Positions 27,376 through 37,351 of a stretch of DNA of 64,000 nucleotides are shown piece after piece (positions within the stretch are counted from its first letter, which is position 1; each line of letters opens with the position of its first letter). Origin of the DNA: an uncultured Rhizobium sp. Lineage in GTDB: Bacteria > Pseudomonadota > Alphaproteobacteria > Rhizobiales > Rhizobiaceae. The translations under genes and the position numbers were made by a program. The stretch covers positions 124,001 through 188,000 of the forward strand of contig CAMFIF010000002.1 in the NCBI GenBank assembly GCA_945952415.1. Reading direction: 5' to 3'. The notes below the pieces were generated by a model that was not told where the DNA came from, ran no database searches, and saw only the letters and a program-made list of their open reading frames with translations.

Positions 27376-27703
27376 GATGTGCTGGTTAAAGGACAATTGA
27401 TTCCACGGCAAGGAAAGAGCCCCGCCGTTTTGTGGAAATTCCGCCCGAAAGCGCTGCAAACGCGGCCTTTTTGCAAAGTTTTTGCCGAAGGCGCGCTTTG
27501 CAGCGGAACGGTCATTACCCTGTCACATTTGCTGTGGAGGTGTTCCACCGGAACGAGGCGAAGGTGCAACCGGATATTAACCCGGGAATATTTTTATGCC
27601 TCACACCCTACCCCTCCCTGCACCGCAGCCTGCAAAACGGCTATGGTCGCGCCATGCCGCCGGAACCCGCCGGTTCCAGTTACTTAGAAAAGGACGACGT
27701 TCC
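27376..27703. promoter_or_regulatory. parC / secreted-protein divergent region, 328 bases
   Basis: No gene is supported. It holds the promoters of two divergent genes. A GGAACC-N4-GGTTCC inverted repeat at 27662-27677 lies 26 bases before the plus-strand start codon. Nothing else is recognisable. Confidence 0.4.
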
Positions 27704-28882
27704 ATGACGAAACACTCCCTCCGTCTTGCCCTTGCGAGCACGACCTTCCTTGCCTTTGCCGGCTCTGCCTTCGCTCTGGATGGCGATGCTTTCCTGGCAG
27801 CAATCAACAAGTCCTATGAAACGAGCGGCGGCAAGGTGACGGCCGAAAAGATCGAGGTGGACGGAGCCGACGTCGTCATGACCGGCCTGACCTATACCCC
27901 GCCCGGCGCCGAAGCCAAGCCTGTCAAGGTGGGGGATGTAAACTTCACCAACGTGGAAGAAGACGACTCCGGGAACTACACCGTCGAGAACATCACCTTC
28001 CCCGACATCAACAGCACGGACAAGGATACTACCGTTACGGCGACCGGCCTGTCGCTCTCCGGCGTCTTCATTCCGGCCGACCCGGCTGCCAAGTCGATCG
28101 ACTCGCTGGCCCCGTTCGAAAGCGCCAATTCCGGCAAGATCACGGTCAGCGAGAAGGGCAAGGAAGTCTTCTCGCTGGATAGTCTCGAAGCGACCGCCAC
28201 GGTGCGTGAGGACGAAAGCGGCGTGGATTACAGCTGGAAGGCTGCCGGCATGAAGGCGGACCTTTCCGAAAACCCCGATCCGAAGACCAAGGATGCGGTG
28301 GAAAAGCTCGGCCTGCAGACCGTCGAGGGCGATTTCGAGATCGGCTCCTCCTGGACGCTGGACAAGGGCACGATGGCAATCGACGCCATTTCGCTCGACC
28401 TCAAGAATGTCGGCAAGCTGAAGATCGCCGCAAGCATTTCCGGCCTGACGCTCGACCTCATCCAGAAGCTTGAGGAAACCAGCAAGCAGATGAACGATCC
28501 GGCAACGAAGGATGCCGCCGGCCTGCAGTTCATGGGCCTCATGCAGCAGCTCACCTTCGACAGCGCCGAAATCCGCTTTGACGACGCCTCGATCACCAAG
28601 CGCGCGCTGGATTATGCCGGCCAGCAGCAGGGCGTGACCGGCCAGCAGCTGGCGGAATCGCTGAAGGCCATGGCGCCGATGATGCTTGCGCAGCTCAACG
28701 TGCCGGAACTCCAGAACGCGGTTTCCTCCGCCGTTTCCGCCTACCTGGATGATCCGAAGAGCTTCACCGTTTCCGCCAAGCCCTCCGCCCCGGTCGCCTT
28801 CCCGATGATCATGGGCGCCGCCATGGGCGCACCGAACACCGTCCCGCAGATGCTGGGCGTGAAGGTTACGGCGAACGACTGA
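27704..28882 (+). CDS. Secreted protein of unknown function
   Basis: 392-aa exported protein: a typical signal (MTKHSLRLALASTTFLAFAG, cleavage after AFA) then LDGDAFLAAINKSYETSGG. The mature part is acidic, cysteine-free and full of alternating beta strands (for instance ATATVREDESGVDYSWKAAG), with an Ala/Gln-rich helical C-terminus. I do not recognise the family. ATG 27704 has AAGGA 10 bases upstream; the frame extends to 27596 without support. It is monocistronic, closed by a terminator shared with creD. Confidence 0.8.
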   Translation: MTKHSLRLALASTTFLAFAGSAFALDGDAFLAAINKSYETSGGKVTAEKIEVDGADVVMTGLTYTPPGAEAKPVKVGDVNFTNVEEDDSGNYTVENITFPDINSTDKDTTVTATGLSLSGVFIPADPAAKSIDSLAPFESANSGKITVSEKGKEVFSLDSLEATATVREDESGVDYSWKAAGMKADLSENPDPKTKDAVEKLGLQTVEGDFEIGSSWTLDKGTMAIDAISLDLKNVGKLKIAASISGLTLDLIQKLEETSKQMNDPATKDAAGLQFMGLMQQLTFDSAEIRFDDASITKRALDYAGQQQGVTGQQLAESLKAMAPMMLAQLNVPELQNAVSSAVSAYLDDPKSFTVSAKPSAPVAFPMIMGAAMGAPNTVPQMLGVKVTAND

Positions 28883-28909
28883 TCCGGGTTCGCCTCATCT
28901 GAAACGTGC

Positions 28910-28940
28910 AACGGCCCGGCGGCAATGCCGGGCCGTTTTC
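28910..28940. terminator. Terminator between convergent genes
   Basis: ACGGCCCGGC pairs with GCCGGGCCGT around a 6-base loop, followed by TTTTCT on the plus strand. It can serve the secreted-protein gene and possibly creD. Confidence 0.88.
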
Positions 28941-28955
28941 TATTGTGACTTCTCC

Positions 28956-30341
28956 TCAGCGCCTTGCGGCCCAATCGATATTCCTGGTCGAGAACATGGT
29001 AACCGCGACCGTGATGAAGGCAATGATCGAACCGGCAAGAAGCGCGAAATCCTCCTCTTTCATCAGCAGGTAGAGGAGACCATAACTGACGGCAAGAACC
29101 GCAGCGAGCACCATTCCGTAGCGCCGCCTGCCCACCAGTGTCGCTCCATAGAGGCCGATCAGGGCCGTGGTTGCTGCCGAACCGATCAGATAGGCGAGCC
29201 CGAACCCGAGATGTTCGCCAAGGCCCAGCAGAAGCAAATAGAACACGCCGATGGCCGATCCGGTGAGAACGTACTGAACGGCGTAGACCCGCTGCCTTGC
29301 CCTTATCGCAAGCAGAAAGACGGAGAAGAAGGTGACCACGAAGAAGCCGAAGGCATATTTCAGCGTGCGGGTGATCTCCTGGTAGAAGCCAACGGGCTCC
29401 ACGAGGCCGACCGACATCATGCTATCGCGCAGCGGCAGAGCAGTAGACTGGTGCATCTTGCCAATACCTCGGGCGAGATAGGGGATCTTCCAGTCGGCCG
29501 TAAATCCGCTCTCTGATACGGACTGGCGTTCTGGCAGGGTGAAGCCTTCGAATCCGGGATGGGGCCAGTCGCCATGGACGGATAGCGCGGTAGTCTGCCC
29601 GGCGGGCGCGACCGAGAAGCGACCCGAACCGTTGAGTTCCAGCGTCACGCCATAGGCGAAGCCATTCCGGAGGGATTGGAGATCGATCGGCACGGAAATT
29701 CCGCTACCGTTGTCGTTTTCGTCAGGTACGGGTTTCAGGGCATCCCCCAGGCCGGGCTCGAAAGGCTTGGGCGCCCCGCCTCCAACCGTCACCGATGTGT
29801 CCGAGCGGATCCCTTTCGTATCAGAAATGCCGAGAACAAGGCGGGACCTTGCCCAGTCCAGGGGCTCGGAAACCGTCTGCAACTCCAAAAGCGTGGATGG
29901 GCTGAACCGGCCCTCCAGCCTGATTTGAGATTTGTAGACCGGGGTGGAGTAGATGGAGAGGGTTCGGCTTTCCACGCCCAGCGCAGCCTTTGCCTCCAGC
30001 GTGTCGGGCATCAGGATAACTGGCGAAGCATCTGAGCCGGTCGGAAGTGGTCTCAGCTTCGGCACGACGATGTAGGGACCGTTGATCTTCTGTGCGCCGC
30101 CCCAGCCAAGAGCGATGCGGGAGGCGACATCTGCGGCCCGCTCGGCCCTTTCGTCTGCCAGCATCGTCAGCCAGATCATCGGCACCATCAGCACAACGGA
30201 CAGAATGCCGATGAGAAAAAGTCCGCCGCCGGGCGTGGAAAAGAAGCCGCCTGCCACTTGAAGGGCGCGGCTGGCAGTGGTTTCGTCTTGCCCGGCGCTG
30301 TCGCCGGACATGGCTATCGTACCCTCTTCAGAATCTGTCAT
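28956..30341 (-). CDS. creD: Inner membrane protein CreD
   Basis: 461-aa membrane protein of the CreD family, linked elsewhere to envelope integrity and beta-lactam response under CreBC. One N-terminal helix (GLFLIGILSVVLMVPMIWLT), a long periplasmic beta-rich domain with ADWKIPYLARGIG, and a six-helix C-terminus with RQRVYAVQYVLTGSAIGVFY are the family plan. No creBC genes are adjacent. ATG 30341 has GGGGAG upstream; the longer frame is unsupported. Confidence 0.9.
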   Translation of the reverse strand: MTDSEEGTIAMSGDSAGQDETTASRALQVAGGFFSTPGGGLFLIGILSVVLMVPMIWLTMLADERAERAADVASRIALGWGGAQKINGPYIVVPKLRPLPTGSDASPVILMPDTLEAKAALGVESRTLSIYSTPVYKSQIRLEGRFSPSTLLELQTVSEPLDWARSRLVLGISDTKGIRSDTSVTVGGGAPKPFEPGLGDALKPVPDENDNGSGISVPIDLQSLRNGFAYGVTLELNGSGRFSVAPAGQTTALSVHGDWPHPGFEGFTLPERQSVSESGFTADWKIPYLARGIGKMHQSTALPLRDSMMSVGLVEPVGFYQEITRTLKYAFGFFVVTFFSVFLLAIRARQRVYAVQYVLTGSAIGVFYLLLLGLGEHLGFGLAYLIGSAATTALIGLYGATLVGRRRYGMVLAAVLAVSYGLLYLLMKEEDFALLAGSIIAFITVAVTMFSTRNIDWAARR

Positions 30342-30441
30342 GTGGCTCCCCAAAATGCTGTTTCGCACGCGAGAAGCCTGTTCCGGGAAAAGGGCGGAAA
30401 AAGCCCGGAAAGATGGCTCCTCCCGGGAAATACCATGGCAA

Positions 30442-30467
30442 GAAAAAACCCGGCACGCTGGCCGGGT
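30442..30467 (-). terminator. Intrinsic terminator after aspS
   Basis: On the minus strand ACCCGGC pairs with GCCGGGT around CAGCGT and is followed by TTTTTTC, 26 bases after the aspS stop. Confidence 0.9.
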
Positions 30468-30493
30468 CCTTCCTGTTCGGTCGATGACCGGGA

Positions 30494-32284
30494 TCAATCC
30501 TTCTTCGCGTTCGGCACGACGCGGAGTGCCAGTTCGCGCAGCTGCGCCGGCGTTGCCGGTGCAGGCGCGTTCATCAGCAGGTCCTGTGCCTGCTGGTTCA
30601 TCGGGAACAGCGAAATTTCGCGCAGGTTCTTCGCACCGACGAGCAGCATGACCACGCGGTCGATGCCGGCCGCCATGCCGCCATGCGGCGGGGCACCGTA
30701 CTGGAAGGCGCGGTAGAGGCCGCCGAAGCGATCTTCCACGTCCTGCTGCGAGAGGCCGACCTTTTCGAAGGCCTTGACCATCAGTTCCGGCGACTGGTTA
30801 CGGATTGAGCCCGAGGCGATTTCGAAGCCGTTGCAGACCATGTCGTACTGGTAGGCCTTGATCGTCAGCGGATCCTGGTTTTCCAGCGCGTCCATGCCGC
30901 CCTGGGGCATGGAGAAAGGGTTATGGGCGAAATCGACCTTCTTCTCGTCCTCGTTCCACTCGTAGAAGGGGAAGTCGACGATCCAGCACAGTTCGAACCG
31001 GTCGCGGTCGACGAGGTTCAGCTCCTCGCCGGCGCGGGTGCGGGCTTCGCCGGCGAACTTGTAGAACTTGGCGGGATCGCCGGCGACGAAGAAACAGGCA
31101 TCACCATCGCCGAGGCCGAGCTGGGTGCGGATCGCATCGGTGCGTTCTTCACCGATGTTCTTGGCGAGCGGGCCGGCGCCCTCGAGCTTTTCGCCCTCCT
31201 TGCGCCAGAAGATATAGCCGAGGCCGGGCTGACCCTGGCTCTGCGCCCACGCATTCATGCGGTCGCAGAAGGCGCGGGAGCCGCCGGTCTTTGCCGGGAT
31301 GGCCCAGACTTCAACCTTCGGGTTGGAGGCGATCATGTTGGCGAAAACCTTGAAGCCCGAGCCGGCGAAATGCTCGGTGACCGCTTCCATGACGATCGGG
31401 TTGCGCAGGTCCGGCTTGTCGGAACCATACTTGCGGATGGCATCGTCATAGGCGATGCGCGGGAAGGTCTGGGTGACCGGCTTGCCTTCGGCAAACTGCT
31501 CGAACACGCCGCGCATGACAGGTTCCATCGTGTTCCAGACGTCTTCCTGCTCGACAAAGCTCATCTCGAGGTCGAGCTGGTAGAACTCGCCCGGCAGACG
31601 GTCGGCGCGCGGATCTTCATCGCGGAAGCAGGGAGCAATCTGGAAATAGCGGTCGAAGCCGGCCACCATCAACAGCTGCTTATACTGCTGCGGCGCCTGC
31701 GGCAGGGCGAAGAACTTGCCCTCGTGGATGCGGCTCGGCACGAGGAAGTCGCGCGCGCCTTCCGGCGAGGAGGCAGTCAGGATCGGCGTGGAATATTCGG
31801 CAAAGCCGATCTCGCCCATGCGGCGGCGCATGTCGGCGATGATCTGCGTGCGCTTGACGATGTTCCGGTGCAGCGTTTCGCGGCGCAGGTCGAGGAAGCG
31901 GTACTTCAGGCGCACGTCTTCCGGATAGTCGGGCTCGCCGAAGACCGGCAGCGGCAGTTCCCTGGCGGCGGAGAGCACCTCGATCTCGCGGGCATAGAGC
32001 TCGATCTCGCCGGTCGGCATGTTCTTGTTGACGGTGTCCTCGGTGCGGGCCTTCACGAGGCCGTCGATGCGGATAACCCATTCGCCGCGGACCGTTTCGG
32101 CCGTCTTGAAGGCCGGGCTGTCGGGATCGCAGACAACCTGGGTCATGCCGTAGTGGTCGCGCAGGTCGATGAACAGCACGCCGCCATGGTCGCGCACGCG
32201 GTGAACCCAGCCGGACAGGCGGACGGTGGAGCCGACATCGCTCTTGCGGAGGGCGGCACAGGTATGGGAGCGGTAACGATGCAT
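30494..32284 (-). CDS. aspS: Aspartyl-tRNA synthetase
   Basis: Class II synthetase of the bacterial type, 596 aa. The OB-fold anticodon domain opens [19 protein letters not shown] and contains [19 protein letters not shown]; class II motif 2 is [12 protein letters not shown] and motif 3 [13 protein letters not shown]. The insertion domain is present. ATG 32284 has AGGA 10 bases upstream; the longer frame is not needed. It stands alone. Confidence 0.97.
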   Translation of the reverse strand: MHRYRSHTCAALRKSDVGSTVRLSGWVHRVRDHGGVLFIDLRDHYGMTQVVCDPDSPAFKTAETVRGEWVIRIDGLVKARTEDTVNKNMPTGEIELYAREIEVLSAARELPLPVFGEPDYPEDVRLKYRFLDLRRETLHRNIVKRTQIIADMRRRMGEIGFAEYSTPILTASSPEGARDFLVPSRIHEGKFFALPQAPQQYKQLLMVAGFDRYFQIAPCFRDEDPRADRLPGEFYQLDLEMSFVEQEDVWNTMEPVMRGVFEQFAEGKPVTQTFPRIAYDDAIRKYGSDKPDLRNPIVMEAVTEHFAGSGFKVFANMIASNPKVEVWAIPAKTGGSRAFCDRMNAWAQSQGQPGLGYIFWRKEGEKLEGAGPLAKNIGEERTDAIRTQLGLGDGDACFFVAGDPAKFYKFAGEARTRAGEELNLVDRDRFELCWIVDFPFYEWNEDEKKVDFAHNPFSMPQGGMDALENQDPLTIKAYQYDMVCNGFEIASGSIRNQSPELMVKAFEKVGLSQQDVEDRFGGLYRAFQYGAPPHGGMAAGIDRVVMLLVGAKNLREISLFPMNQQAQDLLMNAPAPATPAQLRELALRVVPNAKKD

Positions 32285-32513
32285 CGGCAATATTCCTGAA
32301 TGTCGAAAACCCGGGCACGGTTCGTCCCACTCGGAACGACCCTGCACCGGCGTCAAATCGCGGGGAAGAGCGCATGTGCGCGCGCGTTTGTCAAGGCTTG
32401 GCCGCACCCCCTTGCTTCTTGCACTGTTTTTCCGGGCCGCCCTCGCCTACAAAGGCCCGCATCCGACTGCGGAAGAGATTCGCCTTTCCGCCCCCTCCCC
32501 GATGGTCCCTCCC

Positions 32514-33749
32514 ATGAATCAGCTCCGGCCGCTCATTCCGCTTCTCATTACCGCTGGAATCCTGATCGGCGGCAACGGGCTTCAGGGCACCTTCATCGCG
32601 CTTCGGGCGCTGGATGAGGGCTTCTCCACCTCGCTCATCGGCCTCGTCGGTACGGGCTACAATATCGGCTTTGCCATTGGCTGCATCTATGTCACCCGGG
32701 TGATCCGGGCCATCGGCCACATCCGCGCCTTTTCGGCGCTCGCCGCCATGGCCTCGGCCGCTTCGCTCGCCATGGCGCTCATGATCAATCCGCTCGCCTG
32801 GTTCATCCTGCGCCTCATCTCCGGCCTCTGCTTTGCCGGGCTTTTTGCGGTGATGGAAAGCTGGCTGAATGCCAAGGTGAACAACGAGACCCGGGCGCGC
32901 ACCCTCTCCATATACCGTTTCGTCGATCTCGGATCGGTGACGATCGCACAATATATGATCCCCTCCGTGGGCATCGACGGCTTTGCGCTTTTCGCGATCA
33001 TTTCCATGGCGCTCACCCTGTCGCTCGTGCCGATTTCGCTTACCGACAAGTCGAGCCCGGCGCTTCCGGCGGCGATCCGCTTCAATGTGCGGGCGCTCTG
33101 GAACATTTCGCCGCTGGCAACGGCGGGCTGCATCGCGATCGGGCTTACCAATTCCGCGTTCCGGGCGATCGGCCCGATCTACGGCAAGGGCATCGGCATG
33201 TCCGTCACCTCGATCGCGACCTTCATGAGCATCGGCATCCTCTCGGGCGTCGTGCTCCAGTATCCGCTCGGGCATTTTTCGGACCGTCTGGACCGGCGGC
33301 TGATGATCCTGGTGTCGAGCGGCGGCGCCATGCTCGCCTGCCTGTTCATCGGCTTCGTTGCGCGGGACGATGCCTATCTCAACTATCTCGGCATCTTTTT
33401 CTTCGGCGCCTTCGCGCTGCCGCTCTATTCGCTGTGTTCGGCGCATGCGAATGATCACGCGAAGGAGGGCCAGCATGCGCTGGTTTCGGCGGGCACGCTG
33501 TTCTTCTGGTCGGTGGGCGCCACCTTCGGGCCAATGGTTGCTTCTATCCTCATCGAAAAGCTCGGGGCTGAAAGCCTGTTCCTCTATCTCGCTTCCGTCT
33601 TTTTCCTCTTCATCCTCTATACGCTGAACCGCATGACGGTGCGCCAGGCGGTGCCGGTGGAAAAGCGGCACGGGCGTTTTCGCAGCCTGCTGCGAACCTC
33701 GATCTTCTTCAACAAGCTGGCCACCCCGCCGGACGAGCGAGAACCCTGA
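32514..33749 (+). CDS. MFS transporter (YcaD-like)
   Basis: 411-aa carrier with 12 predicted helices. GFSTSLIGLVGTGYNIGFAI and WLNAKVNNETRARTLS with HFSDRLDRRLMI fit the YcaD-type MFS group. The start is uncertain: ATG 32514 (MNQLRPLIPLL) or ATG 32502, neither with a clear ribosome site. It diverges from aspS across about 230 bases. Substrate unknown. Confidence 0.85.
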   Translation: MNQLRPLIPLLITAGILIGGNGLQGTFIALRALDEGFSTSLIGLVGTGYNIGFAIGCIYVTRVIRAIGHIRAFSALAAMASAASLAMALMINPLAWFILRLISGLCFAGLFAVMESWLNAKVNNETRARTLSIYRFVDLGSVTIAQYMIPSVGIDGFALFAIISMALTLSLVPISLTDKSSPALPAAIRFNVRALWNISPLATAGCIAIGLTNSAFRAIGPIYGKGIGMSVTSIATFMSIGILSGVVLQYPLGHFSDRLDRRLMILVSSGGAMLACLFIGFVARDDAYLNYLGIFFFGAFALPLYSLCSAHANDHAKEGQHALVSAGTLFFWSVGATFGPMVASILIEKLGAESLFLYLASVFFLFILYTLNRMTVRQAVPVEKRHGRFRSLLRTSIFFNKLATPPDEREP

Positions 33750-33870
33750 AGCTGACGCCGATCAAGTGCGACCGCGGCGGAGTGTAGCAGCGCACGGCCT
33801 GTTGCGCGTTTTATCTTGATAACTACAATCCACTTATGAGAAACGAGGGCGAAACCGGGGATATCGCGCC

Positions 33871-35268
33871 ATGACCATTCTCAGCCGCCGTTCGCTTCTC
33901 AAGGCCTCCGCCCTGCTCGGGGCATCCGGTGCCGCCGGGCTCCTTGCCGGGGGTTCGGGGCTTGCGGGCGCGCTGAAGCCGCAGGCGGAGCCCACGGTTC
34001 TCAAGGCCCGTCCGCTTGATTTCGACCTGACCGGCAAGGGGCAGACCAGGGGCATGATGACCTATGGTGAAGGCCCCATGCCGCCAGTTCTCAGGGCACG
34101 ACAGGGAGAGGCCTTTGCGGCCCGTCTCCTCAACGGGCTTGACGAACCGACAACGGTTCACTGGCATGGCGTGCGCGTGCCGAACGGCATGGACGGCGTT
34201 CCCCTGCTCTCCCAGCCCTATGTCTATCCCGGTGACCATTTCGACTATGCCTTTACGCCGCCGGATGCGGGCACCTTCTGGTATCACCCCCATTGCAACA
34301 CGCTGGAGCAGATGGGCCGCGGGCTTGCGGGCATGCTGGTGGTCGAGGGCAAGGACGATCCGTCCTTCGATGCGGATCTGCCGCTGCTTCTCCGCGACTG
34401 GCGGCTGGGCGGCAACGGCCAGTTCATCGAGGCCTTCAAGGCGCGGGATGCCGCGAAATCCGGCACTTATGGCACGTTCCGCACCGCGAACTGGCGCAAG
34501 GAGCCGGAGCTTTCCGCCCCCGCCGGCGGGCTGGTGCGGCTGAGGCTTCTTGCAGCCGACGTGACGCGCATCTACACCCTCAAGCTTGACGGGGCGACGG
34601 CACAGGTGATCGCGCTTGACGGCAATCCGGTGCCCAACCGCTTCCCGCTGGATACGCTGATGCTGGGTCCCGGCCAGCGGCTCGATCTTGCGCTGCTGAT
34701 GCCCGAGAGCGAGGGCGCGGTCGTTACCCTCACCGATATTCGCGGCAGCCAGCCGAAGGTGATCGCCACGCTGAAGGCCACGGGGGCCTCGCTGAAGCGC
34801 GCCCTGCCCGATCTCGGTGTACTCACGGCCAATCCGGTGCCGGATTTCGATGCGGGCGCCGCCTCCAATCTCGACATGCAGCTTTCTGCCACGGCCGAAA
34901 GCGCGCCGAAGCAGAGCATCTGCGGCACGCTCGGCTATACGTTCTGGTCGATCAACAATGTGGCCTGGTCCGGCGATACCGATCCCACGGCACCGCTGGC
35001 TGAGCTGAAGCAAGGCCGGAGCTACCGGGTGCGCATCGCCAATCCCACCCCCCATGCCCATCCGATCCATCTGCACGGGATGAATTTCGTGGTGCTCTCC
35101 TCCAACATGCGGCCGGTGCAGCCCTTCGTTACCGATACGTGGCTGATGCTGCCGGACGAGAAGGTGGAGCTTGGTCTCGTTGCCGACAATCCGGGCGACT
35201 GGGTGTTCCATTGCCACATCATCGAGCATCAAAAAAGCGGCATGACGACCTATTTGCGGGTGGTTTGA
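33871..35268 (+). CDS. Multicopper oxidase with Tat-like signal
   Basis: Periplasmic laccase-type oxidase, 465 aa, possibly a cuprous oxidase. The signal has a twin arginine (LSRRSLLKASALLG). All copper motifs are there: TVHWHGVR, FWYHPHCN, HPIHLHGMN and HCHIIEHQKSGM, the last with Met as axial type 1 ligand. There is no Met-rich insert like that of CueO. No copper genes are adjacent, so a copper role is inference from family. Confidence 0.93.
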   Translation: MTILSRRSLLKASALLGASGAAGLLAGGSGLAGALKPQAEPTVLKARPLDFDLTGKGQTRGMMTYGEGPMPPVLRARQGEAFAARLLNGLDEPTTVHWHGVRVPNGMDGVPLLSQPYVYPGDHFDYAFTPPDAGTFWYHPHCNTLEQMGRGLAGMLVVEGKDDPSFDADLPLLLRDWRLGGNGQFIEAFKARDAAKSGTYGTFRTANWRKEPELSAPAGGLVRLRLLAADVTRIYTLKLDGATAQVIALDGNPVPNRFPLDTLMLGPGQRLDLALLMPESEGAVVTLTDIRGSQPKVIATLKATGASLKRALPDLGVLTANPVPDFDAGAASNLDMQLSATAESAPKQSICGTLGYTFWSINNVAWSGDTDPTAPLAELKQGRSYRVRIANPTPHAHPIHLHGMNFVVLSSNMRPVQPFVTDTWLMLPDEKVELGLVADNPGDWVFHCHIIEHQKSGMTTYLRVV

Positions 35269-35358
35269 GGCAAAGGGCACAACGTCTTATTGACAACCGG
35301 GGCCGAACGCGAAAGGAAACCATAGTCCTTTTTTCGTCACGCCTGACCGGTTCTCTTG

Positions 35359-36510
35359 ATGCTGATTATCGATACCACGGCCGCCCTTGCCAAAGCCTGC
35401 GACCAGCTTGCACAGTCGGATTATGTCACGATCGACACTGAATTCCTTCGCGAGACGACCTTCTGGCCCGTGTTGTGCCTGATCCAGATGGCAAGCCCCG
35501 ATCTGGAGGTGATCGTCGATCCGATGGCACCCGGCATCGACCTTCAGCCGTTCTTCGCCCTGATGTCGGACGAAAAGGTCACCAAGGTGTTCCATGCCGC
35601 GCGGCAGGATCTGGAGATCATCTACAATCTCGGACGCATCATTCCCCGCCCGATCTTTGACACGCAGGTGGCGGCCATGGTCTGCGGTTTCGGGGACAGC
35701 GTGTCCTATGACCAGCTGGTTCAGCGCACCAAGGGCGTGCCGATCGACAAATCCTCGCGCTTTACCGACTGGAGCCATCGGCCGCTCTCGGAAAAGCAGC
35801 TTGCCTATGCGCTGGCCGATGTCACCCACCTGCGGGATGTCTATCAGCACCTGAAGGCCGAGCTGGAGCGCGAAGGCCGCAGCCTCTGGGTTTCGGAGGA
35901 AATGGCGGTTCTGGAATCTCCCGTCACCTATGACATGCCGCCGGAAGACGCCTGGCTGAGGCTGCGCATGCGCCTCAAGAAGCCCCAGGAACTGGCGGTG
36001 CTGCGTGAAGTTGCCGGGTGGCGCGAGAAGGAGGCACGCTCGCGCAACGTGCCGCGCTCGCGGGTGCTGAAGGACGACACGATCTACGAAATCGCCCAGC
36101 AGCAGCCGAAGGACAGCGAGGCGCTGGGGCGGTTGCGCACCGTGCCGAAGGGCTGGGAACGCTCTTCCTCCGGTGCAGCCGTCATCGAGGCGGTGCAGCG
36201 GGCTTTGGCCCTGCCCCGCTCCGAGATGCCGCAGCCGCAAAGGCACGCCCACGCCCCGGAAGGGGCGGCCGCTGCTGCGGAAATGCTGAAGGTGCTGCTG
36301 AAACTCATCTCGGACAAGCATGGCGTGGCCGCCAAGGTGATCGCCAACAGCGAGGATCTGGACCGGATTGCTGCCGAGGGCGAGAAAGCGGATGTGCCCG
36401 CTCTTCACGGCTGGCGCCGCGATCTGTTCGGCTCGGTGGCGCTCAGGCTCATCCGCGGCGAGGTCGCGCTTCGCTTCGTTGACAAGCGGGTCGAGGCGGT
36501 AGAACTTTAA
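35359..36510 (+). CDS. rnd: Ribonuclease D
   Basis: 3'-5' exoribonuclease for tRNA maturation, 383 aa. The DEDDy motifs are TIDTEFLRETTFWP, VFHAARQDLEI and YALADVTHLRDVY, followed by one HRDC domain with LREVAGWREKEARSRNVPRS. ATG 35359 is used; a TTG precedes it directly. It follows the multicopper oxidase by 90 bases. Confidence 0.95.
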   Translation: MLIIDTTAALAKACDQLAQSDYVTIDTEFLRETTFWPVLCLIQMASPDLEVIVDPMAPGIDLQPFFALMSDEKVTKVFHAARQDLEIIYNLGRIIPRPIFDTQVAAMVCGFGDSVSYDQLVQRTKGVPIDKSSRFTDWSHRPLSEKQLAYALADVTHLRDVYQHLKAELEREGRSLWVSEEMAVLESPVTYDMPPEDAWLRLRMRLKKPQELAVLREVAGWREKEARSRNVPRSRVLKDDTIYEIAQQQPKDSEALGRLRTVPKGWERSSSGAAVIEAVQRALALPRSEMPQPQRHAHAPEGAAAAAEMLKVLLKLISDKHGVAAKVIANSEDLDRIAAEGEKADVPALHGWRRDLFGSVALRLIRGEVALRFVDKRVEAVEL

Positions 36511-36658
36511 GCAACCTCCCTTTGTATTTTGCGATCTGCCGCCAAAAAAATGCGGATCTTGGTCCGTCATGCGGTAAATATACGGAGCCTAGATCGCGGT
36601 GCCGTTAAGATTTCGTCCATAGATTGATCCCTGTCGAACACAGCAATGCGAGGGATCC

Positions 36659-37342
36659 ATGACTGCCATTTCCAAGCTGCAATACGGTAACCGCTTCGGC
36701 GAGGAGATTGCCCGGCTTGCACAGGAAAAATGGGCAGCCACCCAGACGGCGGACATGCTTTCTGCCCGCTATTCGCGCTGGTTCTACGGGCAGGACGATG
36801 CCTCCAGCGACACGATTGCGACCGCGGGCCAGCGCTACCGCACGATCACTTCGGAAATGTCGGCGCTTGAAATCGCCAGCGCAACGAAGAACAACCTGAA
36901 CGCGCTGGGCGAGGATGCAAACGAGCTCTTCTCGGCGCGCCTTCCCGACGGTCACCGGATGCGCAAGGCGATCCGCTCCACAATCCTGCCCGACATGCCG
37001 CTCTTCGGCACCTGCAAGTTCGGCGAGATCGTTGCGGATCGCAGCTGCGACACGCTGAGCGTCACCCAGGTGTTCGTCGCCAACTTCCACGGCGAGATCG
37101 ACACGATGCGGCCGGGCAGCATCTACCGCCCGACGCATCAGGACTTCGACCAGATGTTCTTTGGCGTGCATATCGTCGTCGACCGCTTCGGCAGCATTCT
37201 CGGCTTCGATCATGATCGCGGCAAGAATGGCGTGGCCTTCAAGACGCGCAGCATGCGCGAGGCGCTCTTCTCCATCGCTTCGGTCAGCACCGGGCTGAGC
37301 CGGGAGGAGCTGCAGGCCCGCGCGCGTCGCCAGGCGGCCTGA
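36659..37342 (+). CDS. Unknown 227-aa cytoplasmic protein
   Basis: I do not recognise it. There is no signal or membrane segment. It is moderately basic at the C-terminus (ELQARARRQAA), has two Cys (CKF and SCD near the middle) and a possible beta-rich core (TQVFVANFHGEIDTMRPGSI, then FGVHIVVDRFGSILGF). An ATG start with GAGG 7-8 bases upstream supports translation. It converges on the LuxR-type gene with a 9-base gap. A role in signalling is only a guess from that neighbour. Confidence 0.7.
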   Translation: MTAISKLQYGNRFGEEIARLAQEKWAATQTADMLSARYSRWFYGQDDASSDTIATAGQRYRTITSEMSALEIASATKNNLNALGEDANELFSARLPDGHRMRKAIRSTILPDMPLFGTCKFGEIVADRSCDTLSVTQVFVANFHGEIDTMRPGSIYRPTHQDFDQMFFGVHIVVDRFGSILGFDHDRGKNGVAFKTRSMREALFSIASVSTGLSREELQARARRQAA

Positions 37343-37351
37343 CGCGGCGCC

